Source: Dendrolimus kikuchii
Lineage: Eukaryota; Arthropoda; Insecta; Lepidoptera; Lasiocampidae
Assembly: GCA_019925095.2 (NCBI GenBank)
Contig: CM034395.1
Span: forward strand, 1,002,001 to 1,066,000
Direction: 5' to 3'
Length of the DNA stretch: 64,000 nt
Both the position numbers and the translations under genes were made by a program. The notes beneath the pieces were generated by a model that saw only the letters and a program-made list of their open reading frames with translations, was not told the DNA's origin and did no database searches. Positions 40,866 through 52,018 of the stretch are shown here, one piece after another (positions within the stretch are counted from its first letter, which is position 1; each line of letters begins with the position of its first letter).

Positions 40866-41567
40866 TCTATATATATAAAAATTTTAATTGATTTTAATGA
40901 AATTTTGTTTTTGTTTGAGTGGGTCCTGGGATGATTTAGATTCACAATTAGATCCGGTAGGTGGCGCTGAGATCGGGTTCTACAATCCTCCTAATCACCT
41001 GGACCGATTTTGGTGATTTTGTTTTTGTGTGTTTCAGTGGGTTCGCAGATGGTTTTGACTCGCAATTAGAACCGGTAGGTGGCGCTGAGATCGGGTTCTA
41101 GAATCCTCCTAATCACCTGGACCAATTTTGGTGATTTTGTTTTTGTGTGTTTGAGTGGATCCCGGGATGGTTTAGATTCGCAATTAGAACCGGTAGGTGG
41201 CGCTGAGATCGGGTTCTACAATCCTCCTACTCACCTGGAACGATTTTGGTGATTTTGTTTTTGTGTGTTTGAGTGGGTTCCCAGATGGTTTAGAATCGCA
41301 ATTAGAACCGGTAGGTGGCGCTGAGATCGGGTTCTAGAATCCTCCTAATCACCTGGACCGATTTTGGTGATTTTGTTTTTGTGTGTTTGTGAGGGTTCCC
41401 GGATGGTTTAGATTCGCAATTAGAACCGGTAGGCGGCGCTGAGATCGGGTTCTGGAATCCTCCTAATCACTTGGACCGATTTTGGTCGATTTTATTTTTG
41501 TGTTATGAAACAAAGTCTTTTAGGAATTGAGAAAATATGGGGGCACGAAGTTCGCCGGGTCAGCTAG
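40866..41567 (+). mobile_element. Helitron-like element with five ~118-bp internal tandem units
   Basis: A|TCTATATATATAAAAATT ... CGCCGGGTCAGCTAG|T. Units contain AATTAGAACCGGTAGGTGGC, GAATCCTCCTAATCACCTGG and TTTTGGTGATTTTG; unit spacing 117-119 bp. Same family, inverse, at 49,446. Confidence 0.8.
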
Positions 41568-42341
41568 TATAATAATAAAAAACATTTTTTTTTAGATTCT
41601 TCGTTATATCATGGAAAAAATAGTAAGTATGGTTACACGTATAGCGGAAATCCCAATTTTTTATTTTTTTATTATACTGCATTATTGTGTGGTGCCCAAT
41701 TTATTCATACCATATCTATACTTCTCTTTCATTCATGTAGAATAAATAAAAAATAGTCATGTAGAATGACTGTCATGTAATCGAATAAAATAACTGTAAA
41801 ATAAATATTAATACTCGTGAAAAAACGTGACAAAAATGAACGATTCAGTTCTTGTCAAAATAGTAACTGAATCCAACAAAAAAGTTTTAATTAAAAACAA
41901 ATCTGTGACGTTGTAAGGCTCTTGCAGAAATCCCCTTCTGAATTCTAACAACGCGTCACAAAGAGAAAACCTCTCGAGTCAAAGGCTACACGGAGCTGCG
42001 GAAAGAAAAACCGTATGCAAAAGAGAATTACAGTTTTAAGAAGGAAACCGGAATACAGTGGAAGCGGTTACCGCGCCTGCGTCGACTGTGGTGCCAACCG
42101 CTTTGTCGACGGCAAAGCAGTCGCGGAGCGGTCGTCAGTGGAACCTTTATTCTCGACCTCTCACGGGACGCGTTCCAAATACGAAAGAAAAACTTTTTAA
42201 ATTTAAATTTATTTTATATTCCATTTTATTTAAAAAAATACTATTATATTTTATTTTATATTCCATTTCATAAAGTTCTTGAATTGTTAAATAATGTACA
42301 AAGTTTGTTTTGAAAAGTAGTGAAAAAGTTGATTGTCAGTG
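41568..42341 (+). other. Apparently single-copy region upstream of candidate exon
   Basis: No repeat matches. Contains a 61-codon frame (42,015-42,200) without recognisable motifs and arthropod-initiator-like TCAGT at 42,138 and 42,337. It may hold a promoter and 5' UTR if the next entry is real. Confidence 0.3.
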
Positions 42342-42426
42342 ATGAGATTTATAAACGTAGTGATGAAGTGCACCTATTTGTTTGTTTTGGGAATTTCAGT
42401 GTTGTTCCGATTCACGGATTCTGTGG
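42342..42426 (+). CDS. Candidate first coding exon of a secreted host protein
   Basis: ATG at 42,342, or the in-frame ATG at 42,363: MKCTYLFVLGISVLFRFTD is a typical signal peptide (Lys near the start, an ~11-residue hydrophobic core, then SVG). The frame reaches GTGG|GTAAGT at 42,427, a full-consensus splice donor, leaving phase 1; phase-1 introns just after signal peptides are common in secreted proteins. The sequence around it is not repeated elsewhere in the window. No downstream exon is recognised in the following 21 kb, which would be intron. Beyond the donor the frame is AT-rich and unconvincing. Alternative: chance ORF. Confidence 0.4.
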
Positions 42427-42578
42427 GTAAGTTTATTAATGTTATAATATTTTATAAATACTTTTATAACTTACAAGACTTTAATAACTGTAAACGTATT
42501 AATTTTTATCTACGTATATTAAATACTAATATGATGAAGAAAAATTAACGTAACTAAACCTAAAAACTAAGTATAGTG

Positions 42579-43112
42579 CTAAGATATTATTGTGCTCGAG
42601 TCATCGTCTTCTATGAGCAGGGCGTCCAGAAGGCCATTGAAATTACCACATTCAATCAGAGTACTGATTTTTTGTTCGTAATAGGCAGCTCTCTGATAAC
42701 CTAAAGAGTCGTTTAGGCGATTAATTAAAAAAATAATCTTCCCAATTCGAAGGCCATTGAAATTACCACGTTCACTCACAGTACTGATTTTTTGTTCGTG
42801 ATAGGCAGCTCTCTGATAACCTAAAGAGTCGTTTAGGCGATTAATTAAAAAAATAATCTTCGCAATTCGAAGGCCATTGAAATTACCACATTCAATCAGA
42901 GTACTGATTTTTTGTTCGTAATAGGTAGATCTCTGATAACCTAAAGAGTCGTATAGATATTTAATTAAATAACTAATCTTCGCAAGGCTATTGAAATTAC
43001 CACATTCAATCACAGTACTGATTTTTTGTTCGTGATAGGCAGCTCTCTGATAACCTATAGAGTCGTTTAGGCGATTGATTAAAAAAAGTATGTTCGCAAT
43101 TCTGGAATATTA
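42579..43112 (-). CDS. Tandemly expanded C-terminal module of a retroelement-type ORF
   Basis: Open on minus from 43,112 to 42,579 although no start is identified. Four repeats of about 40 codons (120 bp; one is 114 bp): LINRLNDSLGYQRAAYYEQK then ISTLIECGNFNGL. It ends NGLLDALLIEDDDSSTIIS. The module aligns with the last 50 residues of the ORF at 63,585-64,000 (SKRLIDSSGDQRAGAYLGQR, ISMAIQRGNVASLLGTLPIE). So one C-terminal segment has been duplicated in frame. Function of the segment unknown; transcription uncertain. Confidence 0.6.
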
Positions 43113-43481
43113 GTAAAAAAGAAATAAGACTGAGTTTATAACTGAAGAGTTAATTACAGGGTGTGTAAATTTACGATGACGATTTAAGCCAAGCGATATC
43201 CACCACTGGAAGTAGTTTTCAAGTGTATATAGAAAATTAGTTTACCAGAGTTGTTTTCTCCATCAGCCATCGGTCTTCAGATTCAGTTGGGCTGGGCAGC
43301 ATTCATTAAGCTTCATCAAGTAAATTTTTGGACACGAAAGTCTTTGAGTAGTGCGTTCTCCCTGTGCTGACCTAGAGGGCCGTGACGTGGTCACTGATGG
43401 CGTGATTGGTTCACAAATTCCAAGTCGCTCAACGGGCTACAGAATAAACTAGGCTGAATATTTATTTAATAAAAGAACCAA
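43113..43481. other. No gene recognised
   Basis: Nothing recognised. Confidence 0.4.
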
Positions 43482-43660
43482 AGCTTGAAAATTAGAAGTT
43501 GAAGTGGCAATGGGCCGATCATGTTTGTCGCAGGGCAGATGGCCGATAAAGCAGACGAATCCTGGATGCCCGATAGTTTGACGACCGCCGTAAGGTCGCT
43601 GGTAGATTTGGGAAGGCCAACGTCTAACAATAGATTTTGGTTGGCTGATGACGAAAAACA
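43482..43660 (+). pseudogene. Third RTE-type LINE, decayed C-terminal scrap
   Basis: Frame with several stops: KLKWQWADHVCRRADGR, RRILDAR, FDDRRKVAGRFGKANV. The KxKWQWAxHVxRRxDxRW pattern is familiar from the end of RTE/BovB-like ORFs. Single copy. Confidence 0.5.
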
Positions 43661-44009
43661 AACTTGGTGATTTAACGCCCTGCATTGAATAATGCCGAAG
43701 TCCCAAAAGAATCGAAAAACGAATCCTGGTCTCCGAAGCTGTTGACTCAACCAAGATTTACAATTAGGATAATAATGATATTTCTATATCAGTGACGTCA
43801 GTTTGTATCTATATTACTTGTAACAAAGACATTAAGCAACTACCTTTGTAGCAAAAGCGATGCCAGTAATGGTCTCACAACGTTATGCCATTACCGACGA
43901 AACGTATAAAGTGTCAAAAGTAATAAATATTGTGTGATATATGACATTTGCTATATTAACTTTGCAAGGCTTGCTCGTAAATTGAAACATATTAAGAGCT
44001 GGCACCATT
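43661..44009. other. No gene recognised
   Basis: Nothing recognised. Confidence 0.35.
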
Positions 44010-44545
44010 TCATCGAGATTTGAAATCTCTCAGATGCCTGTTAACAAAAAGTAATAAAGCCTCAATTAGTTTTTTATTTATGTACGTTATTTTAAATCTA
44101 TAAAAAAAGAAGTCTGAAGAGGTTTTTTTTCTTTCTAATGTTTTTCTAAAATTTTTATTCCGTATAGGTTCGCGTTTGACCATTGTCTCGCTCGATTTGA
44201 GCAGAGATATGGTCAAAGGTCGATCACGCTTAATTAGAAAGTACTTATTCACACGAGGCTTGAAGACACCCACGTTGTAGGTTTCGGGAAAAACAGATTC
44301 CGGCAGTGAGTTCCACTCCTTTGCGGTGCGCATAATGAAGGTGGACTCAAAGCGCTTTGTTCGTATAGGTGGTATGTCCACCATATAGCGGTGCCGCATA
44401 CCAGTGTGCCTGGTTGTCTGATGATGCAAGGGAGACGGCGGGATGAGATTGAAAAGCTCCAATGCACACTCTCCAAAATGTATCCGATAGAAAACCGACA
44501 AGCTGGCAACCCTGCGTCGATGTTCGAGACTTTGTGTCTTAATCT
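44010..44545 (-). pseudogene. Jockey/CR1-type LINE C-terminal fragment, frame intact
   Basis: Minus frame LEHRRRVASLSVFYRIHFGE, LFNLIPPSPLHHQTTRHTGM, FIMRTAKEWNSLPESVFPET, NVGVFKPRVNKYFL then a ~60-codon extension to the stop at 44,010. Homologous to the tail region of the LINE at 17,263-17,820 but clearly a different family: it lacks the VANVHRR ending shared with SINE-A. 5'-truncated at about 44,550. Confidence 0.75.
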
Positions 44546-45459
44546 AAGGTTAATATTATACTATGTTACCATTAAAGTATATTAATGATGAACTAAGACA
44601 TATTGTTCATTAAAATCAAACGGCAATCAGGATATCCAGAGACATTACCCAATTTCTTGTAAAAGTATTGTTGGGGATAAAAAAAATTGGGTTCATCGTT
44701 TTATACCGATAAGGTTTGCAAAGTTATGCTTTTGGGCAACTTTAGTAATCTGCCGTAAGAATTATGCTCTAATCCGCTAAACACATTTGACAAATATGTG
44801 TTTGATACTGAGAGGTGTATTAAAACATTTTTATGAAAAATCAAAGATATTATTTATTTTACCCAATGCGAAAAACAGTAGTTTAAGACTCGAGTTCTAA
44901 TCTAATTTACAGTAGCTAAAGCTTATACAGGGACAGTGCCAAAGTTCCAAATCAATTCCGAATATGGATCTTGGCTTTATGCTAGAAAATAGTCTTGTAT
45001 AATTTTAACAAATTTGTATTCAGACAAACACTCAGTCTACCATATAAAAGAAAATTATCGATTAATATACATGCTCGTATGATTTCAAAACTCTAAATTT
45101 AATGGTAAGCAAAGCAATTTGGGGCCTATAGTAGAACCCTGCCGAATACCCGATGCGAAACCAATAATTTCTATTCAACATCAAATTTTACTGCTTACAA
45201 TAACCGAGACGTGATCGTTTGTAATTCAGGGTTGTGACTGCGACACGGAGCAGCCTCATGGAACTCGTAATTTTAGAGACATTTATATAGTCGTATATAA
45301 TATATATATATAGGAGTGATAGTTGTAGAGTTGATACTCTAATGGTGTGTGAAGCGAGTTAATTCTTTTTCTATCCTTTAGGAAACAGTCTAGTTCATCA
45401 AAATCCAGCTTCATTAATATGCAAGATGTCATCTTCATCTCACCGTTATTGTGTTCGGG
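44546..45459. other. No gene recognised
   Basis: AT-rich; nothing recognised apart from a short TA run at about 45,296. Confidence 0.4.
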
Positions 45460-45840
45460 AGGTCTACCTCCAAGTCAGGGGTCCACTTTCCTACTTTTTT
45501 TTCTTCAATTCGCGCAGTCTTCAGCATACTTATTTGTGAGACCATTGGCACGCATGTCACGTTTTACGACTTCAAGCCGGCATTTCTTGGGCCTACCCCT
45601 TCGACCGGCACCTGGTGGAGGGACTATAGCTCGATATTTGTTTCCCACGTAAGGAGCCGGTTTCCGTAAAACGTGGCTGTACCAACGTAGGCTACCATTG
45701 CAGTTTATCCGCTATGTCACGGTTATGGAGACTGCCGCGGATGCGAGAGTTTCTAACACGGTTCTTCTGCGTGACTCCATACATCTACCGCAGCATATTT
45801 ATCTCCATGCCACGCAGCTCTTGCTTGTGTTGCTCAAGTA
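45460..45840 (-). pseudogene. RTE-C LINE C-terminal fragment 3
   Basis: Aligns on minus with 6,545-6,195 (ACGCAGAAGAACCGTG, CATAACCGTGACATAGC, AAACCGGCTCCTTACGTGG) but with many changes and indels; no long frame remains. The oldest of the three copies. Confidence 0.65.
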
Positions 45841-46805
45841 TAGGCCAAATCATCATCCATAAAGGATATGTCTAATGATAAATGTGACCTGTCCTTTCTT
45901 GACTTTAATTGACTTCTTGTATATTATATGCAAGAATTCAATTTCAAGCTTATTAATAAGATCATCTAACGCCTTACTTATTTTGTCATCCTGAAACGTG
46001 ATAGGTTTGTTGAGCCATATGTCATCAGTATCTAATTTTGCATATTTTAATAAAAGATGTAAATTCATAATTAAAAAAGGAAACAGTTTCAATATAAAGA
46101 AATATCTTATTGGTTATTTTTGAACAGTAATTGTGGATATACATACTTGATAGAAACAACTTGTTACATAAAGTATATCAGGTATTTACATAAGGTAAAC
46201 TACACGACTGTTGGCACCTCCTTAATGATTGACAAATAATTCAAAAATAAGATTTCTTATCATCTTGATTGAATCGATAGGGTGCGTATATGCCAAAATT
46301 AGTATAGTTTAATTAAGTACAATTAAATATCACAAACCATGTAAAAGTAATCCAATTTCCGATATCCACTCATAAAGCCACGTCAATTGTTCGCATCGAA
46401 GTGGCGGCTAAACAAATTAATACCTAATTGGTGGCGTACTTGAAACTTCCTATATCAGAATACATCATGTTCTGGGGGATAATAGGGTTGCCCTAAATTA
46501 ATTAAATAAGTTAATTTTAAATATTATAGAGATAAATGTATTTCAATTTTGAATTATCTTGACATTTTCCAGCGCCGTTAAATCGCGCTAGAGGATTTTT
46601 TTAACCAATTGCATCTAAGCTCTCACTGAAAACCAGCTCGGAATCCTCTAATATTGTTTCTATCTCTTATCATCTCCCATATAACCAAAAATGTTTATAT
46701 CAGTGAAAAGGTTGTATTACTTCTTAAAAGTCAGCTACATTTCTGTAATCTCTAGGGACAGGTTCTCAGGTGTTGCAGATGTACGTTTGTAGAAGAATTT
46801 ACTTA
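45841..46805. other. No gene recognised
   Basis: A 79-codon minus frame (45,853-46,092) has no known motif. Nothing else recognised. Confidence 0.4.
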
Positions 46806-47233
46806 AAAGGCATTACTCATACATACATACATAACTTCACGCCAGTTCCCTTGCGGGGTAGGCACGAACAACAGAGCGCCATTTAGGCCCATTCTTACAC
46901 ACCTCACTTGCTTCTTTGACATTCATAACTCTTGTCATGCACACTCGTCTGTTCTTAAGGCTCCTGACATCACCCTCCGCTAGTACACGATCAATTTGAT
47001 CATGGAAGGTGTGTCGTGGCCTTCCACAACTTCTCCATCCATCCACTTTTGCATTGTATATCTGTTTAGTCATTCGTTCATCATGCATTCTTTCCACATG
47101 CCCGAACCACCGGAGCATTCCTTTCCTTACCTTCACCCCGACACTCTCTTTCAGACCAACTCTCTTTCTTACTTCGGTATTACGAACGCGGTCCGCGAGC
47201 GTCACTCCGCAGATTTTGCGCAAGGAATTATTC
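46806..47233 (-). mobile_element. RTE-B LINE copy with decayed TSD
   Basis: AAGGCATTACTC (46,808-46,819) and AAGGAATTATTC (47,222-47,233) agree at 10 of 12. Minus frame LRKICGVTLADRVRNTEVRK to YPARELA intact. Confidence 0.85.
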
Positions 47234-47392
47234 GCTTGTTTAATAAACCTTTATGTTATGTAAAATTAAAGGAGAAATTGCTTTTTGGTTAATTTGAATA
47301 AGGAACATCGGTCACATGCTAACACTTTCTTCTTAATCAAGCTAATTCCAAAACCTCATATGAAAACTAAAAAAATACGCTTTTATAGAAAA

Positions 47393-47660
47393 TCCAACTA
47401 AAAAATAAGTATAAAAAAGTTTTTGAAAAGGCGTTTTAATAAATTTGAATTAAAAATAGTGTAAGAAAAAATGATTTTATTGTAAAAATAGCGTGGGGTG
47501 CTTTTCAGGATATTATCAAAATAACCCTTCTACTCATATCTGGTCATAAAATATTTATAACTATTGATACCATGCACCCCACATTTTTTTTACAATAAAA
47601 TCATTTTTTGTTACACTATTTTTAATTCAATTTTATTTTCTATTTTTTAGTTGGATATGG
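47393..47660. repeat. Long palindrome (foldback element)
   Basis: Inner arms 47,445-47,501 and 47,574-47,630 (57 bp each, TTGAATTAAAAATAGTGTAA ... GTGGGGTGC) pair with about 5 mismatches around a 72-bp loop; outer blocks TCCAACTAAAAAATA (47,395) and its inverse (47,640) extend the stem with a gap. No coding. Confidence 0.85.
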
Positions 47661-47713
47661 CCAGCTTCCGACTCCATCATCAGATCAGCTGGTACCATAT
47701 TATTGCATTGTCA

Positions 47714-47860
47714 GATCACTAAATTAATGTCACACACAGTAACAAAAATAAACAATAAGCGTGTATGGAGTCTAAAATTTTTCATAGAAATTAAGTAGTA
47801 AAAAAAAGTACGGAACTCGAGTCCGTAGATATGGTAATAATAATAATAAAAAAATAAACC
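47714..47860 (+). mobile_element. Retroposon H, copy 3, 3' end only
   Basis: ATCACTAAATTAATGTCACA ... TACGGAACTCGAGTCCGTAG then TAATAATAATAATA. Repeat J begins directly in its tail. Confidence 0.8.
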
Positions 47861-48455
47861 CGCAGGGGGGCTTTGTGGCGAAGCCTTAGGTGAGTAGCGA
47901 CACCTCGTACCTGCCTCCGTGCTTGCCTTTGCCAGCCGGCACGGAGTGGAGATCGCTAGAGCTAAGGCTCAAGCTCCAAGGGTGGAAGTGATAAATGGCA
48001 TCACGTCAGAAGTAGCTTCGGTGAACCTGCAGCCCACCTCTCTACACCCCTTAGCCACTCACACCCATGTTGCCCCTGCCTTCTATGGCATTTTTTGGGG
48101 CCCATGCAGGGAGTGGCGAGTCACTGTCTGCCCATTTTTCCATGTTCCCTGAACATTGCGACGGGCAGACGCCATAGTCTCCATATTCTCAGACCCCCAG
48201 TACCACTAGCAGTTCATCCCAATAGACCGGTACTTTTTGTCTTCATTTCCCACAAGTCCTACACTGGCCGGGGCTTGTCCTTGGGTGCATTATTATATGG
48301 TTGTAGACAGGGATAATCGCCGGTCAGTGTCACGCCACATTTACAATAAATTTGTCAAGGGGCCTCTACGTGTTGGCCTCCCCATGGCCCCACGCAAGCC
48401 CTCCAAATGTCCGGGCCATTTTTATGGCCCGTGGTCTTGAAAGACATACAATAAA
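47861..48455 (+). mobile_element. Repeat J, copy 2
   Basis: AACCCGCAGGGGGGCTTTGT ... GGTCTTGAAAGACATACAAT plus A-rich tail. The frame is broken relative to copy 1 (CREWRVTVCPFFHVP). Confidence 0.75.
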
Positions 48456-48938
48456 AAATAAAAAAATGTGTGTAAGACAAGCTAAACTAAGCTAAGTTTT
48501 CGTTAAATAGAGTGACGTTTTATGGAGTTTCCACTGTAGTTCGTTACGCGTGGCATAACACCAAGTGGCCGGTGCCCATCAATCAAGTACATCTGTAACA
48601 CCTTTGCGTGTGCGTGGCGTGAGATGCTAAAATTTTCATCGTAACTTCGACAAACCATACGTGTTTATGAGCTTTACTTCTGTTTACAGGCGCCCACTAA
48701 AGTCTACTCTTTTCCCCGGTCAGCCCTATTAGTACAATCCAATTACACCCCGGAGCGAGTTTGAAAAGATATCCCAACATTACACTTCGTTTCGTGGCCG
48801 GTTTTTCCTTTTGATTAAGTCGAGCGCTATTGCCGATTGAATATTCATGTAGCAAATACGAATCTTTTGTACTATATTATTTATGATTAAATTGTTATTT
48901 TCGTAAGATTGCGTATTGTTGTTATATTCTACTACTAA
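48456..48938. other. No gene recognised
   Basis: Nothing recognised. Confidence 0.4.
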
Positions 48939-49434
48939 TCTATACATATAATAAAATTGTACAGGTCAAATTTCTGTACAATGAAAAAAAAATGCTAAAA
49001 ACCGAGTCAGGGGGATGTAAGAAGTGAAATAGAACTAATTTAGATTATTTTTCAATTTATTTTCTTTCTCTATTTGTACGGGCTAATCTCCGAAACGACT
49101 GGAGCGATTTAAATGAAATTTTGTATGGTGGTAGCTTGTATACCTCGTCAACATATAAGATACTTTTGATCCCGAAAAATTAAAGAGTTCCCATGGCATA
49201 GATAAAAAAACTATAATTACTTAAACTGCTTATTATACAACTTATGCACCTAATTAAGTATTGATATTGTCGGTATCATCGTCATACAATAAAACCATTT
49301 ATACATTAAAAAACAATTAGGCTATATATCATCAAGCTAAGACCATTAGGAGCGGAGCACCAATGAAGAATGTTTTAAAATCGGGCGGGTTTTTTAAACT
49401 ATTCCACGCGGACGAAGTTGCGGGCAGAAGGTAG
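48939..49434 (+). mobile_element. Helitron-like element
   Basis: A|TCTATACATATAATAAAATT ... GAAGTTGCGGGCAGAAGGTAG|T; the 3' third shares GGAGCGGAGCACCAATGAAG with the short family, the rest differs. Confidence 0.6.
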
Positions 49435-49445
49435 TCTATAATATA

Positions 49446-49994
49446 CTAGCGGCCCCGGCAGACTTTGTGCTGCCCTAAAAAAATAAAAATCTAGGACCCG
49501 ATCCCAGCGCCACCTACCGGTTCTAATTGTAGATTTAAACCATCCGGGAACCCACTCAAACACACAAAAACAAAATCACCAAAATCGCTCCCGGTGATTA
49601 GGAGGATTCTAGAACCCGATCTCAGCGCCACCTACCGGTTCTTTTTGCGGATCTAAACCATCCGGGAACCTACTCAAACACACAAAAACAAAATCAACAA
49701 AATTGCTCCCGGTGATTAGGAGGATTCTAGAACCCGATCTCAGCGCCATCTACCGGTTCTTTTTGCGGATCTAAACCATCCGGAAACCTACTTAAACACA
49801 CAAAAACAAAATCACCAAAATCGCTTCCGGTGATTAGGAAGATTCTAGAACCCGATCTCAGCGCCACCTACCGGTTCTTTTTGCGAATCTAAACTATCCG
49901 GGAACCCACTCAAACACACACACAAAATTTCATCAAAATCGGTAAAGTCGTTCTCAAGTTATAAAATTACAACGAAAAGTGGCATTGATTTTTA
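49446..49994 (-). mobile_element. Helitron-like element with four ~118-bp units
   Basis: CTAGCGGCCCCGGCAGACTT at the left; units carry CAGCGCCACCTACCGGTTCT and GATTAGGAGGATTCTAGAAC. The far end runs into the TSD of an RTE-B copy. Confidence 0.75.
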
Positions 49995-50224
49995 TATATA
50001 CATACATACATAACTTCACGCCAGTTCCCTTGCGGGGTAGGCATGGACAACAGAGCGCCATTTAGGCTTATTCTTACACACCTCACTTGCTTCTTTGACA
50101 TTCATAACTCTTGTCATGCACGCTCGTCTGTTCTTAAGGCTCCTGACATCACCTTCTGCTAGTACACGATCTATCTGATCATGGAGGTGTGTCGTGGCCT
50201 TCCACGACTTCTTTCATATATACA
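49990..50224 (-). mobile_element. RTE-B LINE copy, 13-bp TSD
   Basis: TTTTATATATACA (49,990-50,002) versus TTTCATATATACA (50,212-50,224). About 65 codons remain. Confidence 0.87.
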
Positions 50225-50291
50225 GATAGGTATATTTTATTTTATTGTTCAAAATACAGAATAATGAATTGGTATTTGAACGCCGGCATCG

Positions 50292-50530
50292 ATAGTTTTT
50301 TTTTATTGCAGGAGATCAGCAGACAGGCAGACGGCCCACTTGATGGAAAGCGGTTACCATCGCCTATGGACATGTGCAACACTAAAGTTGCTACAAATGC
50401 GCTGCTGCTCTCTTAAGAGAAACTGGAACCTGGTCACTAATGCTGGAACACAACTCAAGGTTGTTATGGCGACATACTTTAGACCAGGGGTGGTGGCCAT
50501 CCAGTCGGGCAAATGCCCTACCACCTGGCA
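50292..50530 (-). mobile_element. SINE-A copy 17, short subfamily
   Basis: PolyT, ATTGCAGGAGATCAGCAGAC ... CCCTACCACCTGG. Stops at the shared border. Confidence 0.88.
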
Positions 50531-51029
50531 TATTGCGATGTTTGCGCGAATCGACTATATGGACTTTTCGTCGTCGAAATTACCGTAAAATTTTATTGAG
50601 CGCAACCGAATAGCTGCTATCTCGCGATTGAAATGAATATATATTTTTTTTTTATCAAAATCAAATATATTTGTAGATCACAAGTGGTTGTATCGGAAAA
50701 GGACGAGGCGTAGTGCATTTGGACGGTTCCTCTATGTCCTATAGTGTTTCCCTTGCAGTAGATACGTAGGATATTTTATATATTTCCCCGCAAGGAGCGC
50801 CACTCTCTTAAGATACTGACGGATTAGTGTTCCCCCTTGTTTTTATTCATACCACCGCAGGCTGGAGTACCAGGTAAGCACCTAAGTACTAACAATTACC
50901 TTTTGGGGGGTTGTGCCGTCGGGTTACCGATCCAGCCGTATACGGTACAACTATCTGCAGATGGGTTAACGTTTGTTCACTAAATTTAAAAAGGAGAAAA
51001 AAGAATTGGGAGGATTGATTCGAATCGGC
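50531..51029. other. No gene recognised
   Basis: 50,680-50,780 shares GTTGTATCGGAAAAGGACGA with 18,180; otherwise nothing. Confidence 0.35.
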
Positions 51030-51262
51030 AGTTTTTTTTTGCAGGAGTTCAGCAGACAAGCAGACGGCCCACTTGATGGAAAGCGGTTGCCATCACCTAA
51101 AGACATTTGCAACACTAAAGGTGCCACAGATGCGCTGCTGCTCTCTTAAGGGAGACTGGAATCTGGTCGCTAATGCCGGAACACAACTCAAGGTTGTTAT
51201 TGCGGCATACTCTAGACCACGAGTGGTAGCCATCCAGTCGGGCAAATATCCTACCACCTGGC
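51030..51262 (-). mobile_element. SINE-A copy 18, short subfamily
   Basis: PolyT, TGCAGGAGTTCAGCAGACAA ... CCTACCACCTGG. Confidence 0.88.
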
Positions 51263-51885
51263 CAGGTTTCGAAAAGGCAAGTTTTATCTGTCTTTTAGAA
51301 TGTTTGCTTCATTAATTAGGAAGCTTGGTTCGGTGATTAATTAGATAGACGTAGATTACTAGGTTGGTAGAGAAATTGTCAACACGGATGCGTTTTCAAG
51401 AAGGCTTTATTTTTTGATGTTACCACTCTAAGAACAATAAATTGCGCAACCTTTTAGTGTTGCCACTCTAAGAAGCCATGAATTGCACATTTTAGTGTTG
51501 CCATTTGAATAATAATTTAGTGCCATCTAGGGACACCTTGTCGTAGACATAGAACGTCATGTGAATACTTCTAAAGCGATTTAAATGAAACTTGACACAG
51601 ACTTGGCTAATATCCCGGATCAACACTTGTGTGTTTGTGTGCATTGTGTTTACGTATTAACTTGCATGTTTATTGTGTGTGCGTGTCTTTGGCTTGTGTG
51701 AAGGTATTGTAGTTGTTTGTTAGTTGTCGTGTAGATTTGTTTTGGTGTTTGTGTTGTATATATACGTACTTGTGCATTTTGGATGGTGTTTTATATTTGC
51801 TATATTTAACATCTAAACATGACTATCTTTTTGAAAATTAGATTTTTAAAGCAGTTACGAATTGAATCACGTGCTACAGCATTCT
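51263..51885. other. No gene; small direct repeats and GT-rich stretch
   Basis: TGTTGCCACTCTAAGAA-type motifs recur at about 51,420, 51,460 and 51,497 with 40-bp spacing. 51,620-51,780 is rich in TGTGT. Confidence 0.45.
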
Positions 51886-52007
51886 AATTTGTTCGAGGTC
51901 GGCAACGCGTTGGTGACACCCCTGGTGTTGCAAACGTCCATAGGCGACGGTAACCACCTTCCATCAGGTGGGCCGTCTGTTTGCCTACTTAAGGCTATAA
52001 AAAAAAG
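51886..52007 (+). mobile_element. Jockey/CR1-type LINE 3' end
   Basis: TTCGAGGTCGGCAACGCG, TTGGTGACACCCCTGGTG, GTCCATAGGCGACGGTAA, CATCAGGTGGGCCGTCTGTT then CTATAAAAAAAA. It is the same 3' end as the LINE at 17,263-17,350, reading ...VANVHRRR-stop. Followed by a G run at about 52,009. Confidence 0.8.
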
Positions 52008-52018
52008 GGGGGGGGGGG

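Noticed and set aside
40866..41567. CRISPR-like regularly spaced repeats
   Set aside because: Units are contiguous 118-bp tandem repeats within a Helitron in a eukaryotic genome; no spacers, no cas genes.
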